A DNA stretch of 22,439 nucleotides from a virus: IMG/VR virus record IMGVR_UViG_3300042992_000765, positions 1 to 22,439 of that record. One strand, 5' to 3'. The position numbers were made by a program, and so were the translations under genes. Positions 6,439-14,164 of this stretch are shown here, piece by piece. The notes below the pieces were generated by a model that was not told the DNA's origin, did no database searches, and saw nothing but the letters and a program-made list of their open reading frames with translations. Position 1 is the stretch's first letter, and every line of letters starts with the position of its first letter.

Positions 6439-8835
6439 TTAGATTTTCGCAGTTCCGTATTTGATGTCAGATGTGCTTCCGCCGTCCTCGCCGAGTACCG
6501 CGTCCATTCCGTTGAACGCGACAAGCCCCCTTGGATCGGGTGAGTTGTTATCGGTGTCGAACCTCGCCAAGCGGCCGCGCACGATGAAGTTGGCCGTCGT
6601 AAGTTCGGTGTCGCTGGCCTCAGTCGCTCCATACAGCACGCGATCGACCTTGTAGACCGGAAGCAGGTTTTCGAGCTTCCTCGTCACGCGCAGCCCAAAG
6701 GAGTGAGCCGACGGTACGCTGGTGAGCATGAATGAGTGGTCGAGCGACGGTGGCAGGAAATTGACCTGGGCGATGTTACTTGGCGTCGTCGGGGTGCCCT
6801 GTGGAATCCCAATATCAATCACCACACCCCAATGAACCGAGGTATTAGAGTTGAAGACGGCAGAAACGAATGAGAAGTCCAGTGAGAGGGTTTTGCCGAC
6901 ACGGAGCTGCTTCTCGTTCACATGGATGCGGAATAGTTCGCGACTGAAGTCGGACGGGTAATAGACCGCCTCCGAGCTGATGATCTTCTCCACTTGGTAA
7001 AAACCTCGGCCATCCCATGCGTAGAATGCCGGGGCGGAGATGTTCTTTCCTTTTCGTCCAAGATAGCCAGGGATAACGAGTTCTTTGGTCGTGTCGGTGT
7101 AATGATAGACGGCGCTTTGGCTCGGGCTTGTCGGGATGGTGTTTGCCACCGTAAGCGAACCGGTGAGGTGCTTCGCAGGAAGTAGTCCACCGTTTCGCGG
7201 TAATTTTTCGACATCGATCGAAACCACATCGTCAGCATCCACCGTCGCGCGAGTGGGGAAAACCTCGAAGATTTTCGGCAGCTCCCATGAGGCCACGGTT
7301 GTTTGAGTTGTGGTCTTGTCAGAGTTAATACCAGTCGTCGGGACAAATGTCTCCAAAGTCTCCACACGGCTACCGAGGTCATCGAGAATCAGGTGCAGCC
7401 CCTCGATCTGCTCGATGGTGTGGCTGTGCGCTTGGAAGGCCGAGATCGGGCCGGCGGTGGTGATGGTCGCCACATACTGGTTAGCTGTCGGCGGCGTCTT
7501 GAACTTGATGGTGAGATCATCCTCGCTGTCGAGGGTCACGGCGTAGGAGACATAGAGGTCTTCGCCATCGACGGAAAACTGGCGATCGACGATGGCGGAC
7601 TCGCCATCGTTCTTTCTCAGGGTGACATGCAGGTCGCGGGTACCGAGGTTGTGGGTGAGCGTGTACTCGGTGTTGGTGCCATCGCCGATCGGGGCCACAT
7701 AGTGTTGGCTGCCGGTGATGATCTGATCCTCGGTGAACGGGATGTAGGTGCGACCATGTGGCGGGCGCAGCCAGTCGATATTGGCGGCGGTTTCCAGACC
7801 CTCCCAGTTGAGCTCGCGGATGATCCGCACTGGCACGCGGATCGGCGTGATGGTGTAGAGGGTGTCGGGATCGTTCTCGTCCTCGACGGTCATCTCAACC
7901 TCCAGCACCGCCGTGGTGATGGCATCGACGGCACGCAGCGCGTCGGCTAGTTCGGCGGTATTGAGGTTTAGGACGAATGTTGGATCGCCCGGCGGCGCTG
8001 AGAAGATCTCAACCTCCAATAGCTCCTGCGCCAGTCCGCCCATCGAACCACCAAATGTGATGTGGGCTGTGTTGTTGGAGGGGTTGCTTACGGTGAACCT
8101 GCCATCCTCATCAGCGAGCTTGGCGATGGCATCTTGGATTTCCTCCGCGCCATCCTCTATCGACAACTCACCCGAACGCTTATAGCCACGACGGAGCTGG
8201 TAGGTCCCACGAAAGAACGGGCTGATCTTGAGGGCTTGAATCTCATCCCATTCGGTCGTGTTGTCGTTGCCACCCGCCTGAATCCGAATTACCTCGGGCA
8301 TGGCTGGCAGGATGTTTGAGAAAATTGAGGTCGCTGCGAAGGGGGAGCGAATCAGGCGGATCTCATGGCGTTTCTTCGATCCTACTAGGTAAGAACGCAC
8401 CCGCACATGACAACTCGGCTCAAGGTTCACTGAGGTGCCGGTGATGGGTAGGTTTGCCTCGGTCGCATTGGCCACATCGACCAGCCATGAGCCATCTTTG
8501 GAAGTCACGGTGACGCTCGAAGTGTAAGCGGCATTGAGAGCTGCTTGGACTTGAGTAGCGGTCGCATTGAAAGCTAGCGGGGAGCCGACCGGGTCGCCAT
8601 CCACATGCAGTTGGAAGGTCCCGCCTGTCGGCCTGGCATCCACCAAGCCAATGCTGGCACGCAGCGAATTTAGCGTGCGGGGGACCTCGGTAGCCGTGCC
8701 TTCGATCTGCTCCGAAAAGCGCAGGCCGATGCGTATTTCGTCTCCCTGCACCAGTTCCGGAAAGGTCAGCGTGCTTCCCCCAAGGGTGCTGTTGAGTTTA
8801 CGGTTGGTGAGGTCGACGAATGCTAAAACTTGCAT
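6439..8835 (-). CDS. Large multidomain tail-tip / fibre protein
   Basis: At 798 aa this is the largest protein here. Residues 71-140 and about 208-275 each resemble a recurrent phage virion domain (GTFQLHVDG or GTYQLRR, then a helix such as TQVQAALNAA or EEIQDAIAKL, then a beta strand), so an internal domain duplication is likely. Residues 383-458 match another recurrent phage fibre domain (IGDGTNTEYTLTHNLGTRDL). Residues 469-497 (HSHTIEQIEGL to RVETLE) look like a trimerising coiled coil. The C-terminal 300 residues are unrecognised and beta-rich. Its place after the tail-tip genes and before the fibre genes suits a central fibre or baseplate hub, functionally like lambda J but not recognisably homologous. 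TTGACG lies 17 nt before ATG. Confidence 0.7.
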   Translation of the reverse strand: MQVLAFVDLTNRKLNSTLGGSTLTFPELVQGDEIRIGLRFSEQIEGTATEVPRTLNSLRASIGLVDARPTGGTFQLHVDGDPVGSPLAFNATATQVQAALNAAYTSSVTVTSKDGSWLVDVANATEANLPITGTSVNLEPSCHVRVRSYLVGSKKRHEIRLIRSPFAATSIFSNILPAMPEVIRIQAGGNDNTTEWDEIQALKISPFFRGTYQLRRGYKRSGELSIEDGAEEIQDAIAKLADEDGRFTVSNPSNNTAHITFGGSMGGLAQELLEVEIFSAPPGDPTFVLNLNTAELADALRAVDAITTAVLEVEMTVEDENDPDTLYTITPIRVPVRIIRELNWEGLETAANIDWLRPPHGRTYIPFTEDQIITGSQHYVAPIGDGTNTEYTLTHNLGTRDLHVTLRKNDGESAIVDRQFSVDGEDLYVSYAVTLDSEDDLTIKFKTPPTANQYVATITTAGPISAFQAHSHTIEQIEGLHLILDDLGSRVETLETFVPTTGINSDKTTTQTTVASWELPKIFEVFPTRATVDADDVVSIDVEKLPRNGGLLPAKHLTGSLTVANTIPTSPSQSAVYHYTDTTKELVIPGYLGRKGKNISAPAFYAWDGRGFYQVEKIISSEAVYYPSDFSRELFRIHVNEKQLRVGKTLSLDFSFVSAVFNSNTSVHWGVVIDIGIPQGTPTTPSNIAQVNFLPPSLDHSFMLTSVPSAHSFGLRVTRKLENLLPVYKVDRVLYGATEASDTELTTANFIVRGRLARFDTDNNSPDPRGLVAFNGMDAVLGEDGGSTSDIKYGTAKI

Positions 8836-8852
8836 CTTTTCACTCGCCCTCG

Positions 8853-8858
8853 CGTCAA
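8853..8858 (-). promoter_or_regulatory. TTGACG motif before large tail-tip gene
   Basis: TTGACG, 17 nt before ATG 8835; the TGA inside it is the stop of the 57-aa gene. Confidence 0.5.
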
Positions 8859-9028
8859 CTTGTTGGCTTCTCCTCCTCGGTTGTTAGGTTCTCGATGCCA
8901 AAGAAGTCGTATGGAAAAACCACCATGCGGTATGGAAAGCTCGGATTGATCTTCTCGGCCTCAACCTTTTTGGCCTCCTCCTCGTCGCTGCGTTTCTTGG
9001 CGAGTTTGGCTTGTTTGTCGAGACTCAT
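8855..9028 (-). CDS. Small charged protein, function unknown
   Basis: A 57-aa protein (MSLDKQAKLAKKRSDEEEAK onward). The first half is a highly charged helix rich in Lys and Glu; the second half contains FPYRMVVFPYDFFGIE, which has aromatic and hydrophobic residues but is too short to be a clear membrane span. I chose the ATG at 9028 rather than the in-frame ATG at 9037, because it overlaps the preceding stop as ATGA, the arrangement used repeatedly in this operon. The stop lies within the TTGACG motif that precedes the next gene. No family is recognised. It could be a small tail-tip chaperone or connector. Confidence 0.6.
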   Translation of the reverse strand: MSLDKQAKLAKKRSDEEEAKKVEAEKINPSFPYRMVVFPYDFFGIENLTTEEEKPTS

Positions 9029-10104
9029 AGCGACCAAAACCTCCCTGCTAGGTTGCGGCTTTTGAGAATTTGCAGTGCTGTGTTCAACTGGTTGTTGAGT
9101 GGGGCCAGAATGGTGGCAATAAGGATGTCGGCCAAACCACCGGCAAGCGCGGTAGTGAGTCGAATCGGCTCAATCGGCACTGAGTCGGGGATGCTCTGCG
9201 GCGAGTGGGCGAGGTTCCAAAAGTGATTGTATTCCACATAAGGCGTCCATGTGGCATCCAGCTCGGCGGCTGGCTCAACTCCCTCGGGACTCACGAAGTA
9301 GATGGTCGCCAGTTTCGTCAGGTCATATTCGGGGTCAGTGATGCCTTCGAGGAGCGCCATCTCGGACTCGGGTTCCGGCGGCGGCGAAAACTTCGAGCTG
9401 ATCTGCAGGTACGGGTTTTTCTTCATCCCGCCAGAATGGTTGTAGGTGATGTAAATCGATCCCAATGACCCATCCAGCAAGCTCCCAGGGTAGACTTCAA
9501 ACTTGGCCGATGGCCGGTCTTTCCATAGCGAGACATCGCAGGCCCGCAGGCGTCGTGCCGCCTTGGTGTCTTCCTGCCCATCGACAAAGCTGATGCCGCT
9601 GGTGATATTCCCGGTGATCTGGGTGTGGGCTTCAGTAACCCCGAGGTTTAAAAAGAACCTTGGGACCGGTTCGTAAGTAAACTTTATCCCTGCATTAGAT
9701 AGAGCGCTGCCAGCAATTCCACTGGGATCCGCGCCAGTCCCGATCACGCGCGTCGGGCCGATCTCCACGCTCGGCCATTCCGTTAGGAAAGCGTCGATCA
9801 TTCGCTCTGGGTCTTTGATGTCTTCTTTCGCCTCGGTCAGTCGGGCAATCGTGCGCGCGCTCGCGTTCTTCACGCGGGTGGGAATCGTCACCTCCACGCC
9901 ATTGACGAAACCCGGCTTGATCTTGAAAAGCCATTGACCCTTGCTTTCGCCCTCCACCCCCTCTTGCCATGACGGGGTGATTTTCCACGGGTGTGACCAC
10001 TTGCGGGGGTTGGGCCCAGCCTCGAAACGAATCGGCAACCTCCGGCCGATGGTATCCACCATCGAGTTCCATGTTTCATCGCGAATGACCGGAATTTTTT
10101 TCAC
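9025..10104 (-). CDS. Putative tail-tip protein, unrecognised
   Basis: This 359-aa protein starts with GTG in a GTGA overlap with the previous stop (10104-10101), giving MKKIPVIRDETWNSM. It has no signal peptide; near the C-terminus is a hydrophobic, alanine-leucine-rich helix (TTALAGGLADILIATILAP, about residues 319-337) followed by LNNQLNTALQIL, which looks like an amphipathic or trimerising segment. The central part is beta-rich (PRFFLNLGVTEAHTQITG, GSIYITYNHSGG). I see no catalytic motif. It sits in a block of consecutive genes between the tape measure and the large fibre, where siphoviruses encode distal tail and hub proteins, so a tail-tip role is inferred from position only. Confidence 0.65.
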   Translation of the reverse strand: MKKIPVIRDETWNSMVDTIGRRLPIRFEAGPNPRKWSHPWKITPSWQEGVEGESKGQWLFKIKPGFVNGVEVTIPTRVKNASARTIARLTEAKEDIKDPERMIDAFLTEWPSVEIGPTRVIGTGADPSGIAGSALSNAGIKFTYEPVPRFFLNLGVTEAHTQITGNITSGISFVDGQEDTKAARRLRACDVSLWKDRPSAKFEVYPGSLLDGSLGSIYITYNHSGGMKKNPYLQISSKFSPPPEPESEMALLEGITDPEYDLTKLATIYFVSPEGVEPAAELDATWTPYVEYNHFWNLAHSPQSIPDSVPIEPIRLTTALAGGLADILIATILAPLNNQLNTALQILKSRNLAGRFWSL

Positions 10105-10742
10105 ACCGGAAAGAAGAGGTGGCGGTTGCCGGTTGTTTCGCCCTCAGTCGATTTTCGCGCTTGGTACAGGTAGCGCATGTTGTGGTGGACGATCTGGAAG
10201 GTTTCCTCGACGGCCGTGGCGGACGCATTGAGATAGCAAAGCGCCAGCGGGTAGTAGCCAGCGCCATCCTTGAGACCCTCCGCTGTCGGTGTTTGAACGA
10301 TTCGCAGGTCGGTCTTTGGATCTTTGATCGTGCCAGCATCATTCGGCTTCACGCGCAGCGAGATGTAGAACTTGCCGCCCTCTTGATTTTTCAAATCCAA
10401 CTTCATCGCCGGCGCTGGCTTCTCTGGGTCGAACTTGTTGCCATCGTCGTCTCGGTTGTCGATGCGCCGCCAATTCTTGGTCGTGACATCGAGGATGTAC
10501 GGCGTTTGACCATTCACCGTTCCCGCCCGCACCGATGCGCTTACTTCACTCGCCCCAACCTTGAATGGGTGACTGTACGCTTGCCGCTTTTTCAGCACGG
10601 TGACGATCGTGCCTTTGGGCGTCTCGCGAACCTTCACTCCTTCGCCTGGCACCACCTTGAGCGTATCGACCCATCGCACCAATCGCTCCCACGCGGTTTG
10701 GATCCTTTCACCCTTCTGGACTTTGATTTCCTTGATATCCAT
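10101..10742 (-). CDS. Putative tail-tip protein, unrecognised
   Basis: A 213-aa protein starting MDIKEIKVQKGERIQTAWER. The N-terminal 50 residues (TAWERLVRWVDTLKVVPGEG then VRETPKGTIVTVLKK) resemble the helix-plus-hairpin opening of fibre-attached phage proteins; the middle has HPFKVGASEVSASVRAGTVN, followed by a beta-rich region with LRVKPNDAGTI and YYPLALCYLNASATAVEETF. No catalytic or metal motif is visible. It starts directly after the preceding TAA with no spacer, and its stop overlaps the next start as GTGA, so the three tail-tip genes are probably translated as a unit. Function is inferred from position only. Confidence 0.65.
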   Translation of the reverse strand: MDIKEIKVQKGERIQTAWERLVRWVDTLKVVPGEGVKVRETPKGTIVTVLKKRQAYSHPFKVGASEVSASVRAGTVNGQTPYILDVTTKNWRRIDNRDDDGNKFDPEKPAPAMKLDLKNQEGGKFYISLRVKPNDAGTIKDPKTDLRIVQTPTAEGLKDGAGYYPLALCYLNASATAVEETFQIVHHNMRYLYQARKSTEGETTGNRHLFFPV

Positions 10743-11504
10743 TTAGCTTAAATTGCCAGCGTTCCCGTCTTGATAGACCTCCTTCGGCCATTCATAGTAT
10801 TCGGAGAGCTTCCAGGATTCGGAAATCTGCCAGACATTTCCACGCTTGGAAATCTGCGGCGGCATCTTCATCCAGTTTCGATTACCTTTGTCGAGGCTGT
10901 TAAATTGCTCTGGGGCGTCTGGTACTGAGCGATACAGTTTCCCGATGTTGTCGATTACAGTCTTGGGTAAGGTTTTCTTGGTGTAGCTCACCGAGGCAAT
11001 GCAGTTCATCACGATGTAGGTTTTGACCCCCTTCATCGGGTTTTTGTTGCCTTTGCCGACTTTGCTTTTTCCACCAAGCCCGGATGAGGCTTTCGAGCCC
11101 GCTGGGAGTTCTTTAAGGAAGACCCAGTCCTCCTCGTTTTCTGCGTCTGCCCATTTGCCGCCGTAAACTTTTTTGATTTCCTCAAAGTTCCAATGGGCCT
11201 CAATCGGCTCCTCGGCCATCTCAAAATCAAGACTCCAAACGGTGCTTTCTTCGTCGCCGTAGGTGGCGTTGTTGGATTCGGCGCTGCCGCCCTCGTAGGT
11301 GACGGTCACGATGTAGGAAGGATCGGCGCCGTCATTGTTGCATGCCCATGTGCGCGAAACCTCTTGGCATTCTTCATAATCCTCTTTGCCGACAGTGTGT
11401 ACTTGAGCGATATTCGTTACATAGTAGGGAACCACCCATTGGATGACGCCTTCCTTGCTCTTTGAACCGGTGGCTCCTACGGTGATGAAATTACTGGTGC
11501 TCAT
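10743..11504 (-). CDS. Putative distal tail protein, unrecognised
   Basis: A 253-aa protein starting MSTSNFITVGATGSKSKEG, the first gene after the tape measure. In siphoviruses this position normally encodes the distal tail protein or lambda M/L counterpart, but no family signature is evident. Visible features are an acidic central region (EEPIEAHWNFEEIKKVYGG), a Gly/Lys-rich loop at about residues 140-160 (GGKSKVGKGNKNPMKG), and a C-terminal SESWKLSEYYEWPKEVY. There are four cysteines but no zinc-type pair. The leader is C/A-rich and lacks both a Shine-Dalgarno sequence and the TTGAC motif. Its base composition matches the other tail genes. Confidence 0.65.
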   Translation of the reverse strand: MSTSNFITVGATGSKSKEGVIQWVVPYYVTNIAQVHTVGKEDYEECQEVSRTWACNNDGADPSYIVTVTYEGGSAESNNATYGDEESTVWSLDFEMAEEPIEAHWNFEEIKKVYGGKWADAENEEDWVFLKELPAGSKASSGLGGKSKVGKGNKNPMKGVKTYIVMNCIASVSYTKKTLPKTVIDNIGKLYRSVPDAPEQFNSLDKGNRNWMKMPPQISKRGNVWQISESWKLSEYYEWPKEVYQDGNAGNLS

Positions 11505-11538
11505 GCGAAAACGGGTGGGGTGTTTGTTGATTCAGCTA

Positions 11539-13470
11539 TCACCCGCCAAAAACAGGGATGTAAACTTCGGGTGGGTTGGTCGTCTTAGGTTTGGTATTCT
11601 CCTTAATCGTCCGCAGCAGGGATGTCTGACGGCGGTTTTCTTCGAGGATGCCATCGTTGGCCGCGCGGCCCATCAAGACATTGGTCGCTTTGGCGACGCT
11701 GCCGAGTTGGCTCACACCGGCGCTTGGGCCGCCTTGTTGTTTCTTCTCGCGTGCCTTGTCGGCCTCATCAGCGGCAGCACGGGCATCGACCATCTTGGCG
11801 GCGGTGTCCTTGGCTTTGTCGCCGGTCATGCCGAGCTTGTTGAGCGCGACGATCTCTTCTTGGATTGCTTTCTGGCGTTCGAGATCGGCGATCTTTTTCT
11901 CATTACCGGCGATCCGCGCGCGGACCATCTCGGCTTCGAGGCGGTAGGCTTCTTGTTGGCTTTTAAGATCGATATTATTGGCTTTTTTATTTGCTTCGTG
12001 CAGTTCTTTTTTTAGCCTGATTTCAGACTCAAGCTGTTTCATTTCTTGCCACGATTTGTTATTTCGCTCATCAATAGAATTTATTTCGTTTTCGCGCTCT
12101 TTGATAATTTCCGAGCGTGCAGTTGATGCCGATTTAGAAAGCTCGCTGTGGATTTCAATCTCTTCTTTTATTGCCTCAATAGATTCGCGTGCTATACGCG
12201 CGTTGCGTTCTGCGTTCCTTAAAAGGGTTCCTTTTGAGCCAGCCTTGTTTCTTTCCTCTATTTCAACTTCTGCCTGTTTTAAGTTGGCTTTAGCGCCTGC
12301 GAGATTGACTCTTAACTCTCTAAGTTTTTTTGCGTCGATGTTACTGGCCTCGTCATCCTCATTGATCAATATCGAACGCCGGGTTGAAGCCCTAGATCCT
12401 CTATCATTCAGGTAATCCTGTTCAACTTTTAATAAATCTACCCTTTTCTGAATATCTTCAATTTCTTTCTTATTGGCCTCGTCGTTGATTTGTTGCTGGG
12501 TTTTTTTGCCTAACGATAAATCAATTTTAGATCTGACCTCATAAATTTCATCAAGAATGCTTTTTTCTTTTTCAAGCCCATCAATCTTTACGCGTTGGAT
12601 AGATGCAAAGTCTTGCCCAAGAGAATAAATCTGACGGTAGTTTTGCAGAGTCAAATCTGTAAGCTCTTTGAGCTTTTTAGCGGCAATGGTAGAGTTTAAG
12701 GCCGAGTTAGCGGCCTTAACTCCCTTTTCAAAAACTTTACCCCACTCATCCGCTGCCTTTTTGAGTATATCGTTATCGACTGCTGCATATAGCCTTTTGA
12801 TGACCGGGTACAGCGAGACCGCAGCTACCGCCGCCAGCGAGATCGCGCCGGCTAGGCCCATCGAGCCACCGAAGCCAAGGATCATCTGCGGGATGTTGTT
12901 GAGAACGCCTTTGATGCCATACTGGGCGTCTTCGACCGCCTGCGAGAACGCCAAGAAGCCCATGCTGGAGTTGCCCATCGCCCCAGTGAGGCGATTGAAC
13001 TTATTCCTAGCGTCCTGTGCGACAAATGCCGCACGCTCGGTTTGCTTTAGGTATGCGTCGGTTAAAGGGGCTTCTGGCAGACCTGCTGCTCTAGGATTGG
13101 ATAACAAAGCCGACTTTTTATCGGCGGCGGCTTGTGCCGAAGCGGAGTTTGCTTTTTGCGTGGCAATGTTACGCTCAAGTGTTTGCTGCTCACGGAGGAG
13201 TGCGATGGCTTTCTCTTTGGTAATGAGCCCACTTTTGGCGAGTTTGTCTGCTTGCGCCTCAATGGCCAAAGTCTGCTTCAAGGAAGTAGCGAGGCTATCG
13301 TAACCGGCGGCTTGCAGCTTGAGGACGCTGATATTACCTTCCAATCCCTTAATTGAATTGGCCGCGCGGCTCATCTCCTGATGATAATTGGAGGTGGCAG
13401 ATCGTGCCTTCTCAATGCCAGAGGTGAACCCGCTGGTGTTAAGGAACAAATTTGCCGTAAGAGTTGCCAT
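11539..13470 (-). CDS. Tail tape measure protein
   Basis: A 643-aa protein. The N-terminus (MATLTANLFLNTSGFTSGIEKA) is typical of tape measure proteins, followed by long heptad-rich helices, a hydrophobic glycine/alanine segment at about residues 195-228 (IPQMILGFGGSMGLAGAISL) and further coiled coil rich in E, K and R through residue 590. At about 0.15 nm per residue this implies a tail near 100 nm (estimate from the general rule). No lytic transglycosylase or peptidase domain is apparent. Tandem stops TGA TAG end the gene. TTGACA lies 16 nt before ATG. The central coil, about 11950-12700, is markedly AT-rich; a 60-bp sample at 12421-12480 counts 17 G+C, so this part may have been exchanged. 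Confidence 0.9.
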   Translation of the reverse strand: MATLTANLFLNTSGFTSGIEKARSATSNYHQEMSRAANSIKGLEGNISVLKLQAAGYDSLATSLKQTLAIEAQADKLAKSGLITKEKAIALLREQQTLERNIATQKANSASAQAAADKKSALLSNPRAAGLPEAPLTDAYLKQTERAAFVAQDARNKFNRLTGAMGNSSMGFLAFSQAVEDAQYGIKGVLNNIPQMILGFGGSMGLAGAISLAAVAAVSLYPVIKRLYAAVDNDILKKAADEWGKVFEKGVKAANSALNSTIAAKKLKELTDLTLQNYRQIYSLGQDFASIQRVKIDGLEKEKSILDEIYEVRSKIDLSLGKKTQQQINDEANKKEIEDIQKRVDLLKVEQDYLNDRGSRASTRRSILINEDDEASNIDAKKLRELRVNLAGAKANLKQAEVEIEERNKAGSKGTLLRNAERNARIARESIEAIKEEIEIHSELSKSASTARSEIIKERENEINSIDERNNKSWQEMKQLESEIRLKKELHEANKKANNIDLKSQQEAYRLEAEMVRARIAGNEKKIADLERQKAIQEEIVALNKLGMTGDKAKDTAAKMVDARAAADEADKAREKKQQGGPSAGVSQLGSVAKATNVLMGRAANDGILEENRRQTSLLRTIKENTKPKTTNPPEVYIPVFGG

Positions 13471-13486
13471 ATTACTTAAATTGGGT

Positions 13487-13492
13487 TGTCAA
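13487..13492 (-). promoter_or_regulatory. TTGACA motif before tape measure gene
   Basis: TTGACA (in TTGACAACCC), 16 nt before ATG 13470, in non-coding sequence after the previous stop. Confidence 0.6.
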
Positions 13493-13499
13493 AGTCCGC

Positions 13500-14162
13500 T
13501 CAAAACTCCCTGCCGATTTTCTTATAGAAGTCCCTAGTCTTGTTATTTATTTTTCTCGTCTGTTTGCGCAGGGCTGCATTGATCCTTGCCCGCAAGCCAT
13601 AGACCGTATCGGCCCACTCGACCGCATTGGTGATCGAGGCTGAGATCCCGTCAGGCACTTCCTTGATGGTGCTGGAGCCAGGTGCAGAATGGCGCTTGAT
13701 CCAGCCAGGCACGCGCACTGAGCCCACTTTGATGGCCGCCATCGCCCATGCTGAAGCTAGGTATCCAACTTTTTTTTGCTTCTTTTTAATGTACTGAGCG
13801 ATCAGCGCCGATGGAGCTTTAACTCGTATTTTCTTCGGTGTGGCGCGAATGCTGCCGGGACGGCGGCTTGCTTTCATCACTTTGCTCATTTCCGAGAATG
13901 AAGAAACCTCCGGCTGCTTCAAGTTCTCGCCCCTGAATACCGCTCGTACATCGGCGGCAATCGTATTCTCGCCAGCCTTCTTTGCTTTTATGCCAGTAAC
14001 GCTACCACGGTTTGGTGGCGTTAGTATGAACAACTCACGAATCACGCCTCGTACCTGCTCCTTCATATAGGCTTTACCCTCCCTTTTGGAATAGGCAAAT
14101 GCCCGATCAGCAGCCTTTTGAAATTCCGCGAGGTGAAGATCAAATGAGTGATTGTTTCCCAT
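13500..14162 (-). CDS. Basic neck/tail completion-like protein (gp10/Z-like, tentative)
   Basis: This 220-aa protein is strongly basic (KKAGENT, RPGSIRATPKKIRVK, QYIKKKQKKVGYL, RKQTRKINNKTR). The N-terminal pattern AFAYSKREGKAYMKEQVRGVIRELFILTPPNRGS, a long helix ending in a threonine-double-proline-glycine turn, resembles HK97 gp10 or lambda Z-type tail completion proteins, but I am not certain. Its place is odd: in lambda-like orders such proteins precede the tail tube, whereas this one sits between the tail assembly chaperone and the tape measure. It starts two bases after the stop of the frameshifted chaperone, and TTGACT occurs 13 nt before its ATG. A tape-measure-associated role is an alternative. 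Confidence 0.65.
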   Translation of the reverse strand: MGNNHSFDLHLAEFQKAADRAFAYSKREGKAYMKEQVRGVIRELFILTPPNRGSVTGIKAKKAGENTIAADVRAVFRGENLKQPEVSSFSEMSKVMKASRRPGSIRATPKKIRVKAPSALIAQYIKKKQKKVGYLASAWAMAAIKVGSVRVPGWIKRHSAPGSSTIKEVPDGISASITNAVEWADTVYGLRARINAALRKQTRKINNKTRDFYKKIGREF

Positions 14163-14164
14163 AT

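Noticed and set aside
2270-8319. Other plus-strand open frames of 160-250 aa (2270-2764, 3814-4572, 5184-5777, 7303-7950)
   Set aside because: All are antisense to tail genes, low in recognisable pattern and lacking a consistent operon arrangement; 3814-4572 merely reads the repeat tract in another frame.
10095-10107. A-run (GTGAAAAAAATT) as a second frameshift site
   Set aside because: It is at the very start of the 359-aa gene, where both genes are complete in their own frames with a plain GTGA overlap.
11505-11545. Possible intrinsic terminator after the tape measure gene (CGGGTG ... CACCCG then TTTT)
   Set aside because: The loop would be over 20 nt, the stem overlaps the stop codon and the U-run is only four bases.
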